The notes beneath the pieces were generated by a model, which worked only from the letters and a program-made list of their open reading frames with translations, had not been told where the DNA came from and made no database searches. The translations under genes and the position numbers were made by a program. Positions 16,704 to 25,341 of a stretch of DNA of 64,000 nucleotides are shown here, piece by piece. The first letter of the stretch is position 1, and every line of letters begins with the position of its first letter. Location of the stretch: assembly GCF_022206305.1 (NCBI RefSeq), contig NZ_JAKOIW010000011.1, forward strand, positions 112,563-176,562, written 5' to 3'. Source of the stretch: Gordonia sp. 'Campus' (GTDB lineage: Bacteria; Actinomycetota; Actinomycetes; Mycobacteriales; Mycobacteriaceae).

Positions 16704-18359
16704 CTAGTGCTGCACGGCCTTCTCCGCGCCGATGCCGGTGAGCGAGCGAACCTCCATCTCCGCGTTGCGTTCCGGGGTGCCGTTGTCGGACGGGCTGGTC
16801 AGGGTGCCGACGATACCGAGGACGAAGGCCAGCGGGATCGAGACGATGCCGGGGTTGGCCAGCGGGAACCAGGCGAAGTCGGCGCCCTTGATCATCGCGG
16901 TCGACGATCCGGACACGGCGGGGGAGAAGATGATCAGCACGATCGTGGAGATCAGACCGCCGTACATGCTCCAGAGCGCGCCCCGGGTGTTGAACCGCTT
17001 CCAGTACAGGGAGTACACGATCGTCGGAAGGTTGGCGGCCGCGGCGATCGCGAAGGCCAGTGCCACCAGGAAGGCGATGTTCTGGCCGTTGGCGAGGATG
17101 CCGAGGACGATGCCGAGGATGCCGAGCACGACCACGGTGTACCGCGAGACGCGAACCTGGTCGGCCTCACTTGCCCTGCCGCGCTTGATGACCGATGCAT
17201 AGATGTCGTGGGCGAACGACGCCGATGCGGTGATGGCCAGGCCGGCGACCACGGCGAGGATCGTCGCGAACGCGACCGCCGAGATGATGCCGAGCAGGAC
17301 GACGCCACCGAGTTCGAAGGCCAGCAGCGGTGCCGCGGAATTCTGTCCGCCCGCGGCGTCGAGGATCTTGTCCGGACCGACCAGTGCCGCCGCGCCGTAT
17401 CCGAGCACGAGGGTGAACAGGTAGAAGGCGCCGATCAGCGCGATCGCCCAGACCACCGACTTGCGAGCTTCTTTCGCGGTCGGGACCGTGTAGAAGCGCA
17501 TCAGCACGTGCGGCAGACCCGCGGTGCCGAGGACGAGGGCGATCGCCAGCGAGATGAAGTTGATCTGGCTGGTGATGGAACCGCCGTACTGTGCGCCGGG
17601 AGCGAGAACGTCACGCGCGGCGACCTTCTCGCTCGTGGAGTCGCTGACCGCGTCCTGGGCGGCGCCGAGGATCGACGACAGGTTCATGCCGAACTTGGCG
17701 AGCACGATGAAGGTCATGATGCCGGCGCCGGCGATGAGCAGGACAGCCTTGATGATCTGCACCCAGGTGGTCCCCTTCATGCCGCCGATGAGGACGTAGG
17801 CGATCATGAGGGCGCCGACGACGGCGATGACGATCGATTGACCGACCCGTCCCTCGATGTCGAGCAGAAGTGCGACCAGGCCACCGGCGCCGGCCATCTG
17901 GGCGAGCAGGTAGAACAGCGACACCGCGAGGGTGGAGATGGCGGCCGCCAGACGTACCGGACGCTGCTTGAGCCGGAAGCTCAGCACGTCGGCCATCGTG
18001 AACTTGCCTGTGTTACGCAACAGTTCGGCCACGAGCAGGAGCGCGACCAGCCAGGCGACGAGGAAGCCGATGGAGTAGAGGAAGCCGTCGTAACCGTAGA
18101 CCGCGATGGCGCCGGCGATGCCGAGGAAGCTCGCCGCGGAGAGGTAGTCGCCTGCGATGGCGATGCCGTTCTGCGGTCCGGAGAACCCGCGTCCGCCGGT
18201 GAAGAAGTCGGCGGCGGTCTTGTTGTTCTTGCTCGCACGGATCACCACGAACATGGTGACCGCGACGAAGCCGGCGAAGATGGCGATGTTGGCGGCCGGG
18301 CTGCCGACCGTCGCGGCCAGGTTGGTCACCCCGCTGGTGTGGGCGTCGAAGGTGTTCAT
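16704..18359 (-). CDS. Sodium:solute symporter, ActP/MctC-like (monocarboxylate uptake)
   Basis: A 551-residue, 13-helix SSS-family transporter. Family blocks include AGDYLSAASFLGIAGAIAVYG near residue 70, GGMKGTTWVQIIKAVLL near 195 and TAGLPHVLMRFYTVPTAKEARKS near 295. These match acetate/pyruvate/propionate permeases (ActP, MctC). It overlaps the DUF485 gene by four bases (ATGA), the standard pairing in which DUF485 is thought to be a small partner. The substrate is inferred from the family: a short-chain monocarboxylate driven by Na+ or H+. Confidence 0.9.
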   Translation of the reverse strand: MNTFDAHTSGVTNLAATVGSPAANIAIFAGFVAVTMFVVIRASKNNKTAADFFTGGRGFSGPQNGIAIAGDYLSAASFLGIAGAIAVYGYDGFLYSIGFLVAWLVALLLVAELLRNTGKFTMADVLSFRLKQRPVRLAAAISTLAVSLFYLLAQMAGAGGLVALLLDIEGRVGQSIVIAVVGALMIAYVLIGGMKGTTWVQIIKAVLLIAGAGIMTFIVLAKFGMNLSSILGAAQDAVSDSTSEKVAARDVLAPGAQYGGSITSQINFISLAIALVLGTAGLPHVLMRFYTVPTAKEARKSVVWAIALIGAFYLFTLVLGYGAAALVGPDKILDAAGGQNSAAPLLAFELGGVVLLGIISAVAFATILAVVAGLAITASASFAHDIYASVIKRGRASEADQVRVSRYTVVVLGILGIVLGILANGQNIAFLVALAFAIAAAANLPTIVYSLYWKRFNTRGALWSMYGGLISTIVLIIFSPAVSGSSTAMIKGADFAWFPLANPGIVSIPLAFVLGIVGTLTSPSDNGTPERNAEMEVRSLTGIGAEKAVQH

Positions 18360-18712
18360 TGCGTGGGCCCGCCTTCCATCTCGTTGCGAATCGCCTCGGC
18401 GCGCGGATCGAGCTCACGATTGGCGAAGCGCACATACATGCCGGTGATGACGAAGGTGGTCACGAACTGCAGCAGTCCGAGGATGAGGCCCAGGTTGATG
18501 TTGCCCCACACCTCGATCGCCATGAAGTCGTGCGCGAATGCGCCGAGCAGGACGTAGAGCGTGTACCAGATCAGGAAGAACGCGGTGAGCGGGAAGACGA
18601 ACTTGCGCAGTGTCCGTCGGAGTTCCTGGAACTGCGGGCTGGCCTGCATCTCGACGAATTCCTCGCCGGTCGGCGCGTGTGGCGCCGGTGGTGGTTGGTC
18701 GATGGTCGACAC
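18356..18712 (-). CDS. DUF485 membrane protein, partner of the symporter
   Basis: 118 residues with two membrane helices (about 38-60 and 72-95) and the DUF485 pattern SPQFQELRRTLRKFVFPLTAFFLIWY, then FVTTFVITGMYVRFANRELDP. DUF485 genes are nearly always directly upstream of ActP-like symporters, as here with a four-base overlap. The start ATG at 18712 is preceded by GGGAGGAAAC. The 158 bases upstream to the next symporter stop hold the promoter; I see no sure operator in them. Confidence 0.9.
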   Translation of the reverse strand: MSTIDQPPPAPHAPTGEEFVEMQASPQFQELRRTLRKFVFPLTAFFLIWYTLYVLLGAFAHDFMAIEVWGNINLGLILGLLQFVTTFVITGMYVRFANRELDPRAEAIRNEMEGGPTQ

Positions 18713-18870
18713 GTTTCCTCCCAGGGTGAGTGGCCACAGGGTGTGATGGCTCTTCGACGATCAGCCTGATTGAGGTGCAGATCACACCGCAATCGGGTGT
18801 CCTGGGTCACACGCCGAAGCCCGCGGACTGTGCGACAGGCGGTCGGTGTGCCACGACGAACGGTGAGCGG

Positions 18871-20637
18871 TCAACTGTCCGATCGGTCGTCGCCGACCCG
18901 TCCGGGTGTGCGGTCGAGTCCCATCCCGACACGTTCGGGGACGTGCATCCGGGCGAAGATCCGCGCGCGGTCGGGTGGCAGGCTGCGTCGCGTCGCCTTG
19001 CTGACCAGCACCATCGTGCCGAAGGCGAGCGGGACCGTCACTGCTGCGGGGTAACCGATCGCCACGGCGGGCCAGCCGCCGAGCGCGTCGTCGTCGACGA
19101 CCCCGGCGATGGCGAGCATCGTCGCCGATCCCGACGACACGCCGCCGACGACCAGCCCTGCGATCGCCCCGGCGGCGCTGAGTCCGCGCCACCAGATGCC
19201 GAGGACCAGCAGCGGGCACAGCGTCGACGCCGCGACGGCGAACACCAGTCCGACGGTCCGGGAGAGTTCCAGCGATGCTGCCGCCAGCGACAGCCCGATC
19301 GGGATGAGGCCACCGATGATCGCCGCGACGCGGAAGTCCCGCACCCGCCCCCGGAGCACGTCGGTCGCGAGTGCTCCCGCGACCGACACCAGCAACCCCG
19401 ACGATGTCGCGAGGAACGCCGCGATCGCCCCGGCGGCGACGAGGGCCGCCAGTACCTGTCCGCCGACCCCGCTGATCGCGGCGCTCGGCAGCAACAACAC
19501 CGCGGCGTCGGCCGTCCCGGTGATGAGCAGTTCGGGCACGTACAGGCGAGCGAACACGCCGAGCAGGATGGGGAACAGGTAGAACAGCGAGAGCAGGGCG
19601 ATGACCGCGAGCGCGGTCCGTCGCGCCGACCGTCCGTCGGGGTTGGTGTAGAACCGCACCAGTACGTGTGGGAGTCCCATCACGCCGAGGAATGTCGCGA
19701 TGATCAGCGAGAGCACCTGGTACAGAGGGTGATTGCCGCCGAATCCGCCGCCCGGTGCGATCCATTCCGAACCGTGCACCGGGGCGCCCGCCACGACGGG
19801 TGTCGCGGCGCCGGCGTCGAGGATGATCGTCGACCCGGCGGCGATCACGTGTTGGCCGGGTGTCGTGATCGGTGCGTTGTCGACGACGACCCCGTCGAGG
19901 CTGCCCGTGACCCGGACGCCGGTCGGTTCGGCGACGGTGACCGACACGTCGGTGGTGACGTCGACGGTGGTGGCGACCGTGATGCGGGGTGGCGCGGGGG
20001 CACCGACCGGGGCCGGGTCGTTGGCGAAGACGCCGATGAGCACGAGGGCGGGGACCGCGATCGCGGTCAGTTTGAGCCAGTACTGGAAGGCCTGCACGAA
20101 GGTGATCGACCGCATGCCGCCACCGACGACGTTGACGATCACGATCAGTCCGACGCCCACCACGCCGGCCCACACGGGCGCGCCGAGAAGGATGTTGAGG
20201 GTCAGCCCCGCGCCCTGGAACTGCGGGATGAGGTAGAGGACGCAGACGACGACCACGACGACCATCGCGGTCTTGCGCGCCGTGGGGGAGGCGAGGCGGA
20301 ACTCGGCGAAGTCGGGCACGGTGTAGGCCCCGGAGCGTCGCAGTGGTGCGGCCACGAACAGCAGCAGGCCGAGGTAGCCCGCGGTGAAACCGACCGGATA
20401 CCAGAGCGCATCGGCACCATATTTGGCGACGAGTCCGGCCACGCCGAGAAACGATGCCGCGGACAGGTATTCGCCGGACACCGCGGCGGCGTTCCAGCGC
20501 GCCCCGACGGTCCGCGACGCCACCAGGAAGTCCGATGTGGTCCGGGAGAAGCGTCCGCCCCATGCGCCGACGGCGACGGTCGCGACCGCCGCGACGAACA
20601 ACCCGACCGCGGTGACGACATCGATGCCGCCGGTCAT
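18871..20637 (-). CDS. Sodium:solute symporter with enlarged external loop
   Basis: 588 residues, SSS family, distantly related to the symporter downstream: SGEYLSAASFLGVAGLVAKYG near residue 55, GGGMRSITFVQAFQYWLKL near 175, MGLPHVLVRFYTNPDGRSARRT near 315. Unlike its neighbour it carries an extra ~85-residue Val/Thr-rich stretch (about 207-292), predicted outside the membrane, between two core helices. It overlaps the small membrane gene upstream by four bases and lies downstream of a LytS/LytTR pair. Symporters under LytS-type pairs often take up pyruvate or similar acids; that is inference. Confidence 0.87.
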   Translation of the reverse strand: MTGGIDVVTAVGLFVAAVATVAVGAWGGRFSRTTSDFLVASRTVGARWNAAAVSGEYLSAASFLGVAGLVAKYGADALWYPVGFTAGYLGLLLFVAAPLRRSGAYTVPDFAEFRLASPTARKTAMVVVVVVCVLYLIPQFQGAGLTLNILLGAPVWAGVVGVGLIVIVNVVGGGMRSITFVQAFQYWLKLTAIAVPALVLIGVFANDPAPVGAPAPPRITVATTVDVTTDVSVTVAEPTGVRVTGSLDGVVVDNAPITTPGQHVIAAGSTIILDAGAATPVVAGAPVHGSEWIAPGGGFGGNHPLYQVLSLIIATFLGVMGLPHVLVRFYTNPDGRSARRTALAVIALLSLFYLFPILLGVFARLYVPELLITGTADAAVLLLPSAAISGVGGQVLAALVAAGAIAAFLATSSGLLVSVAGALATDVLRGRVRDFRVAAIIGGLIPIGLSLAAASLELSRTVGLVFAVAASTLCPLLVLGIWWRGLSAAGAIAGLVVGGVSSGSATMLAIAGVVDDDALGGWPAVAIGYPAAVTVPLAFGTMVLVSKATRRSLPPDRARIFARMHVPERVGMGLDRTPGRVGDDRSDS

Positions 20638-21095
20638 GAGCGTGGATCCTCGGTGATGTCGCTCCCGACGGAGTCGGTGGTGTCGCTCGCGACGGAGTCG
20701 GTGATGTCGCTCCCGACGGAGTCGGTGATGTCGTCGTCGACGAGGCCCATGAAGTCGCGTTCGGCCTGGTCGGCGAGGTGAACGTAGAGCCGGCCGGTCA
20801 GGTAGAGGACCGGGAAGGTGAGCAGTCCCAGGACCAGCCAGGGCAACCGGATGCCGAAGGCGTCGGCGTCGGCGACGCTCGGCATCAGCCAGAACACCAC
20901 CGGGATCGCGGCGGCCACCACGAGCAGCGCACCGCCGAGGCGGAGGCCGAGTCCGAGCTGGGCACGCATCAGGCCGCGGACCAGTGCGTCGCCGACCTCG
21001 GTCTGTTCCTGCACCTCCACCCTGGTGCGCACCATCCGCGCTCCGCGTCGGGTGGCCAGTACCACCCGCTCGCGCTGTGGTGGGTGATCAGGCAT
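20634..21095 (-). CDS. Small two-helix membrane protein, DUF485-like symporter partner
   Basis: 153 residues: a basic cytoplasmic N-terminus, two hydrophobic helices (about 52-72 and 84-104), then YVHLADQAERDFMGLVDDD, then an acidic repeated tail. The position (four-base overlap with a symporter) and helix plan match DUF485 proteins, though the sequence is divergent. The tail holds three 8-residue repeats (DSVGSDIT, DSVASDTT, DSVGSDIT) coded by a 24-base tandem repeat. It overlaps the response regulator stop by eight bases, so regulator, small protein and symporter form one operon. Confidence 0.8.
   Translation of the reverse strand: MPDHPPQRERVVLATRRGARMVRTRVEVQEQTEVGDALVRGLMRAQLGLGLRLGGALLVVAAAIPVVFWLMPSVADADAFGIRLPWLVLGLLTFPVLYLTGRLYVHLADQAERDFMGLVDDDITDSVGSDITDSVASDTTDSVGSDITEDPRS
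20651..20722. repeat. 24-base tandem repeat, three copies, in frame
   Basis: Copies start at 20651, 20675 and 20699. The first and third are identical and the second differs at two bases; a partial fourth follows. The unit is a multiple of three, so copy-number change would alter only the tail length of the small membrane protein. Confidence 0.85.
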
Positions 21096-21903
21096 CGTTT
21101 CGGCCGGCGGGAGAACGGTAGTGGCGCAGCGGGTCCCGGATCAGCCGATCCTTGAGTTCGCGGACCTGCCTGCGGCTCACGGGTAGTTCGACGGCCTCGG
21201 ACGCACCGTTGGCGCGTACGCACACCACGGTGCCGCCGCTCGCGGTGCGGAGTCCGGTGACCATCGGCAGCGCAACGAGGTACGACCGGTGTACGCGGGC
21301 GAATCCGCGCTCTTGCCAGCGCGATTCGAGGGTGGATAGCGGAATCCGGACGAGGTGTGCACCGGTTTCGGAGTGCAGGCGGGCGTAGTCGCCGACCGCT
21401 TCGACCCAGGAGATCGAGTCGCGGCGCACGAGCGAGGTGACCCCGCTCATCTCCACCGGGATGACGTCCTCGGAGGTGTTGCTTCGCTCGGCGCGGGGTG
21501 CGGGTGCAGGTGGTTCTGCCGTTCGCCCCCGTTTGTCCAGGCTCGCGCGCGCCCGTTCGACTGCTTGGGTGAGGCGTTGTTCGCGAAGGGGTTTCAGCAG
21601 GTAGTCGACGGCGCCCACCTCGAAGGCGTCGACGGCTTTGTCGTCGTGGGCGGTGACGAACACGATGGCCGGTGGCGACGCGTACTTGGCGAGCACCCCG
21701 GCCAGTTCGAGTCCCGACAGTCCCGGCATGTTGATGTCGAGGAAGATCGCGTCGATGCGGGGGTCGTTCAACTCGCGGAGCGCGCCGGTCGCGTCCGACG
21801 CCGACAACACCTCGCCGACGTCGTCCTGCCGGTCGAGCAGGTAGCGCAGTTCGTCGAGTGCGGGCGGTTCGTCGTCGACCGCGAGGACCACCAATCCGGT
21901 CAT
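21088..21903 (-). CDS. LytTR-type response regulator
   Basis: 271 residues. The receiver domain (1-120) has the acidic pair D10-D11, the phosphoacceptor D56 in FLDINMP, T in VTAHDD and K in YLLKPL. A Pro/Ala-rich linker (about 128-145) leads to a LytTR DNA-binding domain with SISWVEAVGDYARLH and FARVHRSYLVALP. It pairs with the LytS-like kinase 73 bases upstream. Regulators of this build (YpdB, BtsR) control transporters for pyruvate and related acids in other bacteria, which fits the symporter in the same operon. Confidence 0.92.
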   Translation of the reverse strand: MTGLVVLAVDDEPPALDELRYLLDRQDDVGEVLSASDATGALRELNDPRIDAIFLDINMPGLSGLELAGVLAKYASPPAIVFVTAHDDKAVDAFEVGAVDYLLKPLREQRLTQAVERARASLDKRGRTAEPPAPAPRAERSNTSEDVIPVEMSGVTSLVRRDSISWVEAVGDYARLHSETGAHLVRIPLSTLESRWQERGFARVHRSYLVALPMVTGLRTASGGTVVCVRANGASEAVELPVSRRQVRELKDRLIRDPLRHYRSPAGRNDA

Positions 21904-21976
21904 CGGCCACCTCCCGCTTCGACGACAGCCCGCAGTTTACCGCCCACGCCATCGGCCACCGGTGGAAACGGGGCCG

Positions 21977-23167
21977 TCACGCCCGGATGCCGGCGCGGAA
22001 CTTCGGGACCCGCATGCCGACCTTGGTTCCCGCCCCGACGGCGGTCTCGACGACGAGCCCGTAGTCGTTGCCGAACGCGGCGCGTAGGCGGTGGTCGACA
22101 TTGGTGAGGCCGACGTGGGCGCCCTCGCTGTGGTCGAGGGCGTCGATCGCACCGCTTCTGAGCAGTTCGGGGTCCATGCCGACGCCGTCGTCCTCGACGG
22201 TGATCACGCAGTCCGACCCCTCGTCGGCTGCGGTGATGGTGATCGTCCCGCCGCCCTTGGAGGCGAGCCCGTGGCGGACGGCGTTCTCGACGAGCGGCTG
22301 CAGTGCGAGGAAGGGGACGACCACGTTCAGCACCTCGGGTGCGACGTGGAGGCGGACGTCCAGTGAGTTGCCGAAGCGTGCTCGTTCGAGGGTGAGGTAC
22401 CGGTCGATGTTGCGCAGTTCGTCGGCGAGGACGGTGTATTCGCCTGCGGCCCGGAACGAGTACCGGGTGAAGTCGGCGAAGTCGAGGACGAGTTCGCGGG
22501 CGCGATCGGGGTCGGTGCGGACGAACGATGCGATGGTGTTGAGCGCGTTGTAGATGAAGTGCGGACTGATCTGGGCACGCAATGCCAACACCTCGGCGCG
22601 GTTGAGCCGGGCACGGGAGGCGTCGAGGTCGGCGAGCTCGATCTGACTCGATGCGTAGCGGGCGACCTCGGCGATGGCGCCGAGCATGCCGGGCCCGGGC
22701 CGTCGCGTCGTCGCGACCACGAGCACCCCGACGCCGGCGTCGTCGGTGACGAGTGGTTGCGCGACGAGGGCGCGGACCGGTGACTCGGTTCCACCGGGAT
22801 CGGTGAGCAGCACGCGACGCAGATCGGCCAGCGCCGATGCCGCGGCACGGTCGGCGTGCCCCAGCAAGTCGGTGTCCCACAGGTCGTCACCGGCGGATTC
22901 GGTGGCGAGCCGGGCGGGTTCGCCGTCGTAGAGGGCGACGGCCTCGGCGGCGGTGAGCGTGTGCAGGTGTGGGAGCGCCTCGCGCGCGGACTCCGCGGAC
23001 AGTCCGGTGCGCAGCGAGTGCGCGGCGAGCGATGCGGTGTGCAGCGCGGTGTGGACGGCCCGTTCGGTCGGTGACGCGACGCGGCGTCGGGTACGCACGA
23101 GAACGGTGAGCGCCCCGACGATCATCACGACCAGGACCCCGAACACCACCGCCAGTTCAGCCGACAT
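21977..23167 (-). CDS. LytS-type sensor histidine kinase
   Basis: 396 residues: one N-terminal membrane helix (5-25), a GAF-like sensing region (about 34-180), then the His_kinase domain with H203 in QISPHFIYNALNTI, and the ATP domain (LQPLVENAVRHGL, VEDDGVGMD, VGLTNVDHRL). There is no multi-pass 5TM-LYT sensor, so the signal is probably cytoplasmic. The start is ATG 23167, with GGGAGG five bases upstream; an earlier GTG at 23215 is unlikely. It is first of a four-gene leftward operon: kinase, regulator, small membrane protein, symporter. Confidence 0.9.
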   Translation of the reverse strand: MSAELAVVFGVLVVMIVGALTVLVRTRRRVASPTERAVHTALHTASLAAHSLRTGLSAESAREALPHLHTLTAAEAVALYDGEPARLATESAGDDLWDTDLLGHADRAAASALADLRRVLLTDPGGTESPVRALVAQPLVTDDAGVGVLVVATTRRPGPGMLGAIAEVARYASSQIELADLDASRARLNRAEVLALRAQISPHFIYNALNTIASFVRTDPDRARELVLDFADFTRYSFRAAGEYTVLADELRNIDRYLTLERARFGNSLDVRLHVAPEVLNVVVPFLALQPLVENAVRHGLASKGGGTITITAADEGSDCVITVEDDGVGMDPELLRSGAIDALDHSEGAHVGLTNVDHRLRAAFGNDYGLVVETAVGAGTKVGMRVPKFRAGIRA

Positions 23168-23248
23168 CGCACCTCCCGTGGCACATCCTCGCGCATCCGG
23201 TGACGCGGGCGCCACGCTCGGCGGGTTCGATGCGCGCCGGTGTGTCGG

Positions 23249-23902
23249 TCAGCCGACGATGCGCAGTTCGCGCGTGGCCCGACACAACGCCGAGATCCGG
23301 TCCCAGTCCTCGGCGGCGACGAGGTCGGCCGGAGCGATCCATGATCCCCCGACGCAGTCCACGTTCGCCAGCGCGAGGTAGTCCGACGCGTCGCCGGGGC
23401 CGATGCCGCCGGTGGGGCAGAAGCGCACCTGCGGGAACGGTCCGCCCAGTGCCCGGAGTGCGGCCGGGCCGCCCGAGGATGCGGCGGGGAAGAACTTCAT
23501 CGTTTCCACGCCGTGCTCCAGCAGTGCGACGACCTCGCTGGCGGTGACGGCTCCGGGCAGGAACGGGATGCCGCTGTCGAGACCGGCTTCGACGAGGGTC
23601 GGTGTGGCGCCCGGGGTGACGACGAACGTCGCGCCGGCGTCCACGGCCCGGTCCAGCTGGGCCACCGAGGTGACGGTGCCCGCGCCCACGGCCATCTCCG
23701 GAACCTGGTCGGCGACGGCCCGGATGGAGTCGAGCGCGGTCGCGGTCCGGAGGGTGATCTCCATCGTGTCGATCCCACCGGCGAGCAGCGCCCGGGCGAG
23801 CGGGACCGCGCGTGCGGCGTCGTCGAGTACGACGACCGGTATGACCGGTCCGCGGTTGAGCAGTGTCGTCGTGTCGGCGACGAGTGAGGGTGTCGATGTC
23901 AT
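23249..23902 (-). CDS. eda: 2-dehydro-3-deoxy-phosphogluconate (KDPG) aldolase
   Basis: Splits KDPG into pyruvate and glyceraldehyde-3-phosphate. The class I aldolase residues are in place: E48 and R52 in MEITLRT, the Schiff-base lysine K136 in VETMKFFPA and the phosphate loop PTGGIGP at 163-169. 217 residues is the family length. ATG 23902 overlaps the upstream dehydrogenase stop by four bases, with GGAGG eight bases before the start. It is the last step of the hexuronate route coded by the four leftward genes. Confidence 0.95.
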   Translation of the reverse strand: MTSTPSLVADTTTLLNRGPVIPVVVLDDAARAVPLARALLAGGIDTMEITLRTATALDSIRAVADQVPEMAVGAGTVTSVAQLDRAVDAGATFVVTPGATPTLVEAGLDSGIPFLPGAVTASEVVALLEHGVETMKFFPAASSGGPAALRALGGPFPQVRFCPTGGIGPGDASDYLALANVDCVGGSWIAPADLVAAEDWDRISALCRATRELRIVG

Positions 23903-25341
23903 AGGGAAACCTCCGAGGCGAGCGCGGCGATACCGCCGCGGTGTAGGGCTGTCGCGTACGCGACGGCGGTGTCGACGAAGTCGGTGTCGTCGGCGAGGTC
24001 GCCGACGAATCGGGTGTCGGAGAGGAGTCGGCGCACCGCCTGTGGGGTGGCGAGGCCGGCGACGCAGGCGACCAGGTCGCCGGCGCGCGGGTCGTCGAGA
24101 ACGGTCGGGGTGCCGTCGGCGTCGATCGGGTCGACGACATGCAGTGCCCATGCGGCGATCCCGAGCACGGCCCAGTGGGCACGCCGTCCGCCGGTCGCGC
24201 CGTCGCGCACCGTGTCGAGCAGGCGCGGGCCGATCTTCTGTGACCCGTCGGCCGCGACCTGCAGCGTCGTGTGGGGCAACGCTCGGTTGGCGAAGCGGCG
24301 CAGCACCTGATCGCCGTACTCGGACACGGTGACCCCGGTAGGCGCGTCGACGACGGGCGCGACGTCCTCGTCGATGAACCGCCGGCAGATCTGTTCGAGT
24401 GTCGGGTCGGCGACGGCATCAGAGATCCGACGATGTCCGGACCGCAGGCCCACGTACGCGAGGATCGAGTGCGAGGCATTGAGGACCCGTAGTTTCATCA
24501 GCTCCCATGGGGTCGCATCGTCGACGTAGCTCGCGCCCGCGGCCGACCACGCCGGCACCGGACCGGCGAAATCGTTCTCGATGACCCACTGGCGGAACGG
24601 CTCACACAGGACGGGCGCGGCGTCGTGCGCACCGTGGGCGCGTTCCAGCGCTGCGATGTCCGCATCGGTGGTAGCCGGGACGATGCGGTCGACGACGGTC
24701 GACGGGAAACGATGCGCGTCGTCGAGAGTCAGTCCGGCCGCGTCGGCGTACTGCGCGACGAGGCGATGCAGAAGCCTGCCGTTCTCCGGCAGGTTGTCGC
24801 AGGAGATCACCGTCAGTGGTGCATTGCCCAGCGCGGACCGTCGGGCCAGTGCGGTGGCCAGGATCGCGGGGACGGTGTGCGGTGCGCGGCCCGCCAGGTC
24901 GGCCGCGATGTCCGGGGAATCCAGCGCGAGTTGCCGGGTCACCGGATCGTGTCGGTACCCCTTTTCGGTCACGGTCAGCGTCACCACGCGCACCGCGGGA
25001 TCGCAGAGGCGGGCGATCACGTCGGCATCTCCGGAGCCGTCGAGTGCCTCGCGCACCGAGCCGATCAGGCGTGCGGGCTGCGCGTCGGGCCCCTTCTCGA
25101 CGACGGTGTACACCCCGCCCTGGGGTGCCAGGCGGCGTGCGGCCCTGCCGCTTCGTTGCGTGAATGCGGCGATACCCCAGTGGTTCTCGCCGGATCGGAC
25201 CATCGCGTCGGCGGTGTAGACCGCCTGGTGGGCGCGATGGAACGCGCCGAGTCCGAGATGTACCTGTCCCACGGTCACCGCGCGCGGGTCGGGGATCGGA
25301 GCCGGGAGATCGCCGTGGTGGTCGAGGCCCAGGCGTGTCAT
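23899..25341 (-). CDS. Mannitol dehydrogenase family oxidoreductase (fructuronate reductase / mannonate dehydrogenase)
   Basis: 480 residues of the long-chain polyol dehydrogenase family. An N-terminal nucleotide fold begins VHLGLGAFHRAHQAVY near residue 28. The catalytic pattern K-x4-N-x2-H appears in MKLRVLNASHSILAYVG. VISCDNLPENG is a further family block. Between kdgK and eda, and two genes from a mannonate dehydratase, the best reading is interconversion of D-fructuronate and D-mannonate (UxuB/YdfI role). Mannitol or other polyol oxidation cannot be ruled out. Both ends overlap neighbours by four bases. Confidence 0.87.
   Translation of the reverse strand: MTRLGLDHHGDLPAPIPDPRAVTVGQVHLGLGAFHRAHQAVYTADAMVRSGENHWGIAAFTQRSGRAARRLAPQGGVYTVVEKGPDAQPARLIGSVREALDGSGDADVIARLCDPAVRVVTLTVTEKGYRHDPVTRQLALDSPDIAADLAGRAPHTVPAILATALARRSALGNAPLTVISCDNLPENGRLLHRLVAQYADAAGLTLDDAHRFPSTVVDRIVPATTDADIAALERAHGAHDAAPVLCEPFRQWVIENDFAGPVPAWSAAGASYVDDATPWELMKLRVLNASHSILAYVGLRSGHRRISDAVADPTLEQICRRFIDEDVAPVVDAPTGVTVSEYGDQVLRRFANRALPHTTLQVAADGSQKIGPRLLDTVRDGATGGRRAHWAVLGIAAWALHVVDPIDADGTPTVLDDPRAGDLVACVAGLATPQAVRRLLSDTRFVGDLADDTDFVDTAVAYATALHRGGIAALASEVSL

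Noticed and set aside
16563..18557. A 664-residue plus-strand open frame opposite the first symporter
   Set aside because: It is antisense to a full SSS symporter; the Asp/Glu/Arg-rich product is the mirror of membrane codons.
18770..18870. A Crp/GlxR-like site before the DUF485-symporter operon (GTGTCCTGGGTCACAC)
   Set aside because: The spacing and left half do not match TGTGA-N6-TCACA, so I do not call it.
20651..20722. Reading the 24-base repeat as an iteron-type origin or regulator array
   Set aside because: It lies inside a coding frame, keeps the frame, and has no replication gene nearby.
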